NCBI RefSeq assembly: GCF_037893015.1
Contig: NC_133660.1
Span: 281,295,067-281,359,066 of the forward strand
From: Macrotis lagotis
Taxonomy: Eukaryota; Chordata; Mammalia; Peramelemorphia; Peramelidae
DNA: 64,000 nucleotides
Direction: 5' to 3'
Part shown: in pieces, positions 31,901 through 40,900 of the stretch
Layout of the letters: each line of letters starts with the position of its first letter
How positions within the stretch are numbered: the stretch's first letter is position 1
Translations under genes and position numbers: made by a program
The notes under the pieces: generated by a model
The model's input: the letters and a program-made list of their open reading frames with translations, nothing else
Told to the model about the DNA's origin: nothing
Database searches by the model: none

Positions 31901-34900
31901 ATGATGGATGGTGAGCATATGCCAACCACTGTGCCAGGAGCCTGGGAGGCAAGGTGCCTTGCCCCTAAAGTGCCTACATTCTATCTGGACAGAAACACAG
32001 GAAGACGGAACAATGTAGCAATTTAAGGAAAAAAATCATGACCTTGATTATCAGCTTCTCCAATGTTCTAATGAGCCAAGAAGAAAAGAGGATTGTGTAT
32101 GAAGCCAGGAACTTCTGTTACCGAGTTTCTTTTTGAAAAGTTAATTTTAGCATAGTTGTAACAAAATTGCCACTTCTGAGCTTGTTCTTTTGTTTCCTTC
32201 TGTGTTTTTCAATGTTGTATTGATGCTTTTTCTTTCTAGGGTTTCCCCCCCATCTATCACTTCCTAGTAATTCCTCCTCACCCCCAGTCCCATAGAAATC
32301 ATCCTTTAGAGTAGATAAATAGAGTCAACAAAAAAAATTGATACCCTGGCCAAATAAGTGGTAATTTGAGGAGAGGCAGAATCCTCCAAAAGGAGGAGGT
32401 GAGGATGGAGGACATTCTGAAGGATAGTAAAGTAGGCGACTTTGGTTGGCACACACCTGGAGACAAAGTCATGTGGGTGAAGTCTGGCAGGCAGTTGGTG
32501 ATGTGGGATGAAATTCAGGGGAGAGGTTAAGGTTGGATATATAGCTCTGGCAGACATCTGCATAGAGTTGATCATTGAACCCATGCCAGCTGATAGGATC
32601 ACCAAGCGAGACAACATAGCAGGGAAGCAGAACAGAAGGCCCAGGATAGCTTTGGGGGAACGTTTGGGCAAAGAAGATAGAACTAGGAGATGGCTGGGCC
32701 AATGGGCATGACACGCTGTCTAATTATATGAGATATGTGCCATGAGTGTCTTCAAAGGTCAAGGAGAAAGCATGATACAATGGGAAGGGCACATGAGGTC
32801 AAATCCTGGATTGCTACTTTTGCCACTTGGGGCAAGTCCCTTCCCCTCTCAGGGCCTCATTTTTCCCATCTGTAAAATGAAGGAGATAGATTTGATGGCT
32901 TTTGAAGTCCGTTCCATTTATAGGTTGTGCTTCTAAGAGAACACACCTAAGTAGAGTGGAGTGGTCAGGGAAGAATTTCTGGAGAAGGTGGGCCTTGAAG
33001 GACAGCTTGGGTTTGAAGAGGAGGGAATAATTCCTCCATTGTTGTACTCATTAGAGAGATTCTGAACCAGTACAAAGTTCTCTGTTCATGCTGGTTAATG
33101 AAAGCTAGATGCCTCAGTGGAGTCAAAGATGGGGCCTTGTGTGAGTCTCGGTAGCACTTTTTCTGTGGGGGTTAATATTGATGAGCCCCAAAGGCTCATG
33201 TGCTTTGGGTTGTATCTCAGGATGGGAAGCATTGCCTTGAATTATCCATACCTCTTTGTAAGATGGCCCATAGAGGTTAAGGGTTCAACTTGGGACCAGG
33301 ATCAGGGCTCAGTATGGGCTAGGGTTAGGGTGAGAACCACAGTCTTTGGCCTAGGTCCATTGGTCAGCTCTTGAATGAAAGCTAAACATTGGACCACTGG
33401 GAGATAGAGCCGTGGCCTTGTCCTCTGAGCTCAATCCCAAAGAGCAGCAGCAGACCCATGAATGGATCTAGAGCAAATTGGCATTTCTGTCCTGTCACTA
33501 CTCCTGTGCCATCTCACTCTGACTTTGTGGCCTCTTTTGTTCCCTAGGCTCCAACAGCCATGGGATCCTCATTGGATTCAACAAGACTGTGCTTCAGAGA
33601 CTTCCCCACAGCCGAAACCTCATCGTGGTTGAGAGCGTGCTCATGTCGGTGGCCTTTGTGGCTATGTTGCTGGTAGGGATTCATTCAGTCTGACTGAGCA
33701 TCCATCCATCATCCTCCCCACCACCTCCATGAAAACTGGAGAAGAAGGGGGAGCTATGATAAGATTGAGCAAGAGGGCTTCTGGGGAGGGGGACCAGGAG
33801 ATCTCTTGGAGTTAGATTCTGGTCTTCACCAAAAGGGATCCCCCTTAGCACATGGCCCCATTCCTAGGCCCCAAAAGAGCTATGGAGCAAATCTTGTTCA
33901 GTGCAAGAAAATTCCTGAGTGCTTCTGGGAATAATGCTTAGCCCTATGGGAACATAAAATCAGACATGGACACTGTCCTTGGCAGACTCATAGGGTGGGA
34001 GCTAAGTGTCCTCTGGAAGATTACCTAAGAGCACAGCCTTATGAGGGGGCACCTATGGGTGGTACAGATCATCATGCCTCTGGGTCCCTGAAGTCCCATA
34101 TTAGCTTGGTGCCTAGGATGCATCCTCAAGTGGGTAGGATATGGATCTGGTGGGCTGTAGGATTGGGCAGAGACTGGGACTGGGTGGAATCTGAATGTCC
34201 CTAGATTTCAGCCTAGACCTTTCAATTTGAACTCAGAGTTCTTGGCATCAGAGAACTAACGTGGATCCAATGCTTGACCTTGATCCTTATGAGTCTTTTG
34301 ACCTTATACAAGTTTTTTTTTTTTAGTTTTGGCAAGGCAATGGGGTGAAGTGACTTGCCCAAGGCCACACAGCTAGGTCATTATTAAGTGTCTGAGGCGG
34401 ATTTGAACTCATGTCCTCCTGACACCAGAGCTGGTGCTCTATCTACGGTGCCACCCAGCTGTCCCCTTATATAAGTTCTTAACAGGAACAAGAACAATAA
34501 TATTAGCTGACATTTGAATATCCTTATTTCCTATTCTAAGCAGATATTATCTTTCCCTCTTCTCCTGAACAATAAAGAAAGAAGAACCCCCCCACAATAA
34601 ATATGCCTAATCCAACAAAACACATTCGCACATTGGCTATGTCCCCAAATGTGTGGATCATTCTTCATTTTCAATCCGGAGGTTGGGAACACATTTCATC
34701 TCCATTCCTCCAGAATCATAATTTGTCGTTGAACAGAGCACTGAACAGAGATCCAGAGCCTTTCCAAATTGTTTCCCCCTATAAAATGTTGCTGTTACAG
34801 TGTAGATTGTTCTCCAGGCTCTGCTCACCTCACTCGGCAGATCTGTCAGTTCCCTCCGAAATGATCCATTTCATCCTTTCTTATGACACAAAATGTTCCT

Positions 34901-37900
34901 ATTACTTCCAGAGGCCAGTTTGTTTAGCCCTTCCCCAATGGAAGGGTAGCTCCTCATTGTCCAATTTTTTACTATAAATAATTTTCTCCATCTGGATCTT
35001 TTTCCTTTGGTTTCTTTCAGATAGAGTTGTGTTATAGCTACTCAACATTTCTCTAATGCTAATCTAGCTCAGAGCTGATAGCCCCAGAAAGCAGGTTCTG
35101 GTTTTTTGTTTGTTTTTGCGTGGGGGAGGTTTGGTTTTTGCAAGGCAATGGGGTCGAGTGACTTTCACAAGGTCACACAGCTAGGTATCTGAGTCTAGAC
35201 TTGAACTCAGGTCCTCCTGACTCCAGGGCCATTACTCTAATCATTGCGCCACCTAGCTGCACCCCCCCAGGTGCTGTTTTTTATGACCATTTTACAGATG
35301 GAGTCAAAGAGGTTAAAATAACTTGCCCATCCTTTCCCAGATAACAAGGGTCTGAGACGAAATTAGAAACCAGGACTTCCTGAACCAATCCAAAATTCCA
35401 TCTACTGTTTTCTGAGCTTTAGTTTCCACCACTACAAGTTGAGAGAGTTGGGTGAGAAAAAGGTCTGTTTTAGTTCTAAGTTCATAATGTATGCTCCATA
35501 AGAGGCTGGCAGCCTGGCATAATAATGGAGGGTCAGGAAAGTCTGGGGTTCTGCAATGTCTCTGTTTTCCCCTTGAGTTTACAAGTGAAGTTATTATCGT
35601 GAGTTGTTATTTGAGAATCTTTGATTTTTGGAATATGTTCATTCATTCTCTTCTGTGCTTTCTCATGAATGTGGAATAATCCTATTGTTCATTTCTAATT
35701 TCTTTTTAATTTATTTAAGGCAGTGGGGTTAAGTGATTTGCTCAAAGTCATACAGCTAGGCAATTATTAAGTGCATGAGGCAGGATTTGAATTCAGATCC
35801 TCCTGACTTCAGGATCCATATTCTATCCACTGTGCCACCTAGCTACCCCCTCTTTTGTTCATTTTTGAAAGTCTTTCTCTTGATTGCTTGCAGAATTCAT
35901 TATTTGTTATTAAAATTGTCCAATTTGGGGTGGTTAGGTGGCGCAGTGGATAGAGCACACTGACCCTGAAATCAGGAGAACCTGAGTTCAAATCCAGCCT
36001 CAGACACTTAATACTTACTTAGCAATGAGACCTTGGGCAAGTCACTAACCTTGCAAAAAACAAAAAAAATGTTCAATTTAACCATTATTTGCAATGACAT
36101 TTGAAGTGCATTTTTTCTTGGCACTGATTTGTAGGTTCTCTTGATCTGTGCTTTATATCCTATTCTCCAAAGTTCTGAACCATTTTCTTGTACTGTTTCC
36201 TGCAGGATGATATGCCAGTCCTTAATTTATCATACCATTCAGGAAGACTTCAGGAAGATCCATAAGTTAACTCTGCATGTCTGTCAGCATATTTGAATTG
36301 TAGAGAATTCATATATTCTTTTAACTTTTAGTTCTCTTCTGCCAAAATTTCTTGTGCCAAAGTATTTTTTTTGTGTTCCAAATATGTTATTTTCTTTCAC
36401 AGAGCGTCTACTTCTTTATAGAATTCCTTCTTTATGCATTCAATTTTTGCTATTCTGTTTTCTTTGTTTTTAAATTCTGCATTGAGAGCATTGGTTTTTT
36501 TCTTTTAAGAATTTTTGTTCTGTCTTTTCTGTCTTGGTGCATCCTTTTGTCTCCATCATGTTCTATTTCTCTTTGTTTCTGTCTCTCTCTCTCTCTTTCT
36601 CTCTCTGTGTCTCTCTCCTCTTTCTCTTTTTCTGTCTCTGTCTTTCTTTGTCTCTCTGTCTCAGTATGTGTGTTTGTCTGTCTGGCACTCTTGATGTGGC
36701 TCTTTTTCTCTTTATAGTTCTGAAATTTGTTGTTGCTGCTGCTCCATGACCTCTGAGAGTGCTCCAGATTCTCTATTTAGTGACGTACTATTTCCTTATT
36801 TTCTTTACTATAATATTCCAAGGGCTTTTGTTTCTCCTTGAAGTTTGCCTCATTCTTCCTTTAGTTTTTATGATTCCCAAAGTTGGTTGATCTTGTGAGC
36901 CAGGTTGGTGTTCAGGTTTTCTCTGCTCAATTTTCTATCATTGAACATTGAGAATCCTCCTCCCTCTTTGGCTACCCCTGCTCCACAGACATCCCAGGCT
37001 GGGCTGCTAGGTATCCTGAACATCTTTCAGAAAGAGGTCCCTGATGTGAGCAGCCTCTCCAGGTAATCCTTCCTTAGGTGGGTTGCTATCTCCTTTCCTT
37101 CCCCTCTAGGTTGTGGTTCAGAGTCTTTCTCCGTGCCAAACTCTCCTGATCTTTCTCTCCTGGTCACTGTCACTATTCCTTCCTTCACATGTCAAAGCAG
37201 AAACTTTTGTAGGGTCAGAGACTGGTGCTTTCACTGATGTGCCCAGGCCCCGAGTCACAGGTTTGGGGGTTCATGTACACTAAGATTAGTGAGCTAGTGG
37301 GGGCACGTCAGGGTTGAGTGGAAACTAAATAGGAAAGGCCTGTAGGGTCAATACATGAAGTGTTGCCCTTGTGTGGTATTTTCATCTTATCCTATGGATT
37401 CAGCTGCAATTATTCAACATCTAAGGTTTTTTTCCAGAAAGCAACTATTCCATCATTTTAGTACATATGTGATCCAGAACCCAGGAAAATCTCATTTGAA
37501 TCTGCCTCAGACTTTTACTAGTTGTGTGATCATTCAGCAGACTCCTCTCTGGGTATTAGTTTCCTTATCTGTTAAATGGATTGATAATGTGTGTTGTCGG
37601 GGCAGTGAGGTGGCACAGTGGATAGAGCACTGGTCCTGGAGTCAGGAGGACCTGAGTTCAAATCCAGCCTCAGACATGGCCTCAGGCACTTAATTCTTGC
37701 TTGTTGTGTGATCTTGGGTAAGTTACAACCCCATTGCCTTGCAAAAATCAAAGGAAAAAGAAAAATCATAATGTACGTTGTCGCGGGTTGTCATAGGTAT
37801 CTGATGAGAGTAATTTGGCAATCAGAATACAAAGATGCCATCACTGTTATTAGTACTTATATGTGGCCTCCAACACGGACTAGCACGGTGGCCTAGGACT

Positions 37901-40900
37901 AGCTAGTCACCTACCTCCCCAGAGTTGTAAAATGGGGATGAGTCCAGTGGCCAACCTCCTCTAGAGTTGTCACCCAAAGTCCTTTGTAGGCTTCTGAGGG
38001 TGACAGACCTGGGGCCTGTGATTTCCTCCCCAGATCCTGGCCCTGTGTGGCTCTGCCTACCGGCCCACGGAGGAGATTGACCTTCGCAGTGTGGGCTGGG
38101 GAAACATCTTCCAGCTTCCCTTCAAGCACATGCGTGACTACAGATTGCGTCACCTCTTCCCCTTCTTCATCTATAGTGGCTTCGAAGTGCTCTTTGTCTG
38201 CACCGGCTTCACTCTGGTATGCTATGAGCTCCCCAGTGACCCAGAAACCCCCTCTCCCTGGGTTAGGGTGCCCTTGGGGGCTTTGTCTCCATGACCTTAA
38301 TGTATTTTGGCAATTTGCAGGTATGTATCTGGTGCTGAAAGATGCTGGGAGCCTCTCACCTGGGTCCTGGGAGGGAGGAAGCAACTCTTTCTGACCCAGA
38401 AGCTTTGAGGCTCCATCTTATCTCTCACCAGGGCTATGGTGTGTGTTCCTTGGGGCTGGAATATCTGGCTCCCATCCTCATGGCCTATGGCTTTGGTGCT
38501 GCCATCTTCTCTAGCCTTGGGCTCCTCCAGCTGTGTCTGCCCCGACAGGTGCCCCTGGTGGCCGGGGCTACCGTGCATCTGCTGCTCATCCTGGGCTTCT
38601 TTTTCTGGGCCCCTCACCCACAGCTGTGGACCAACAGTCAAAACTGGATCTTCTACGTAGTGGCCATGCTCTGGGGTGTGGGCAGTGCCCTCAACAAGAT
38701 TGCAATAAGCAGTGAGTTTTGGTGGTGGTGGCGGATGAGTTGTTTTTCAGTTCTGTCTGACTTTCCATGACCCCATTAGGGTTTTTGTTTTTTACAAAGG
38801 TACAAGAATGGTTTGGCCTTTTCTTCTCTAGCTCATTTTTATAGATGAGGAAACTGAGACAACCAGGGTGTTATGACTTACCCAGGGTCATACAGCTCTT
38901 AAGTGTCTGAGACTGGATTTGAACTAGACTTCAGGCCTGGGCACATGTAGCTGCCCATCCTGTAATAACTCACCTTTATTTAGCATCTTAACATTTCCAA
39001 AACACTCTAGAGCTATTAGCTTATTTGATCCTCACAACCCCTCTGGGATTGTGATGCTACCATTAGCATCCCTATTTTACAGATAGGAAAACTGAGTCTA
39101 AGAGAGATTAAGTTAATTCCACAAGGTCACATAAATAGAGGAATAATTGTAGGAAGAATGTGTGTCAGGGCTTCCCAACTTCAAGTCCAGGGCTTTTTAA
39201 TTATGCTTCCTAGTGCTTACATCTATTAGAGACATGTGGAATAGAGCCAAGGGATCAGATTTACAGATGGGAGGTGAGTTTTTGGGCCAGACAGAGGACC
39301 CTACATATGAGTTATGGGTTATCAGGCAATCACCAATGTGGGACTTCATTAAGGTCTGACCTAGGACCTTAGATCTAGGGTTGGAAGATGAGGTGGGTAA
39401 GAACATCAGGCGGGGGATCCCACTTATCAACCCAGGGACCCTGGGTGCAGAACCTGAGATGGCTTGGTCAGGCCATGCCCTCTACCTTCCACAGCCCTCC
39501 TTGGAATTCTGTATGAAGACAAAGAACGTCAGGATTTCATTTTCACCATCTATCACTGGTGCCAAGCCCTCGCCATCTTCGCGGTCTACCTGGGTTCCAA
39601 CCTGCCCATGAAGGTGAGACAGGGTGGTATGTGTGTACGTGGAAGGGGACATCAGAGGGGCTCCCTGGGAATCCAGGGCATTAGATTCACATTTCTCAAG
39701 CACCTTATCTTATAATTTCTACTGTTTACCAAAATCTTTTGTTTCTGTATCAGTTTTTTCATTTCTAAAGGCAACTGTATCCTCTCCCCCTTTCCTTGTA
39801 ACTTAAAAAAAAGGAGAAAAACATTTAGCAAAATGGACCAATATTTTCATGATCATAGCCTTTGTGCAGATCATTTCCCTAGATCTGCTCACTTTGCATC
39901 AGTTCAGGTAAGTCTTCTCATACTTTTTGAATTCTTCCACCTTTTAAAAATGGTTTTTGAACACCTTTACAGGTTTCTCCTCACAACAACCTCTTGGTTC
40001 TGCATCTTTGCCTAGGCTGTGCCCCATGCCTGGAATGCCTTCCTCACTGCCCTCCCCTTAGAGGTTCTGGCTTCCTTCCAAGCTCAGTTCAGCTGCCTTT
40101 CCCCTCGTCCCCGCCTACTTCCTTCTAGCATTGACTTTGTTTTGATTTTGTTTATAACCTATGTTTGCTTAGTTTTGTCCAGTTCTTGAGCTCCTTTAGG
40201 GCAGGGGCTGTTGGATTTTTGTCTCTGTCCCCAGCATCTCGGCCGGGGCTGGACATATAGTGGGAGCTTAATATATGTTTTTTAATGTGAACTGAACCTG
40301 GGGGGCAGTGTGCCATTCAATCAGCCAATCAATTATCAAGCAATTATGGAACAGTTTAAAGAACATAGATTGGGTAGCTAGGTCGAACAGTGGTTACAGC
40401 ACTGGCCCTGGAGTCAGGAGGACCTGAGTTCAAATTTGACCTCAGACACTTAATTACCTAGCTGTGTGACCTTGGGCAAGTCACTTAACCCCATTGCCTT
40501 GCCAAAAAAAAGAGAGAGAACATAGATCATTAAGTCAGAGGATCTGAACACAAATGGTACCTGGGATATTTCCCACCTTTGTGACCTTGGACAAGTTGCT
40601 TCCCTTTCTCCAGGCCTCAGTTTCTTCATCTGTAAAATAAGGGAGTTGGATTCCATAGCCTTTGGGTCTCTAAAGCTTAGAGAGGGAAGGGATTTGCAGA
40701 CCTACCCCTCCCCCTGCAATCACAGAGGAAGCCTTTGAACTCAAGACTGTACCAAATTCTAGAGTCCAGGAGTCTAGTGATGGGGAGGGAAGGAAAGAAA
40801 AAGCCACATCCTATTTGTTGGGTAACCAACTTTCCTGAGTGTTGACTTGAGAGGAATATGGTGTAGTCTCTGCCCTGCCTTTGGGATTCTCTGGGGGCCC

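Noticed and set aside
33310-33335. Interstitial telomere repeat (ggctagggttagggtg)
   Set aside because: Two imperfect units only; expected by chance in 64 kb.
36352-36749. Ser/Leu-rich frames of 121 and 71 codons as membrane proteins
   Set aside because: They translate the (CT)n microsatellite and T-rich antisense DNA inside UNC93B1 intron 7.
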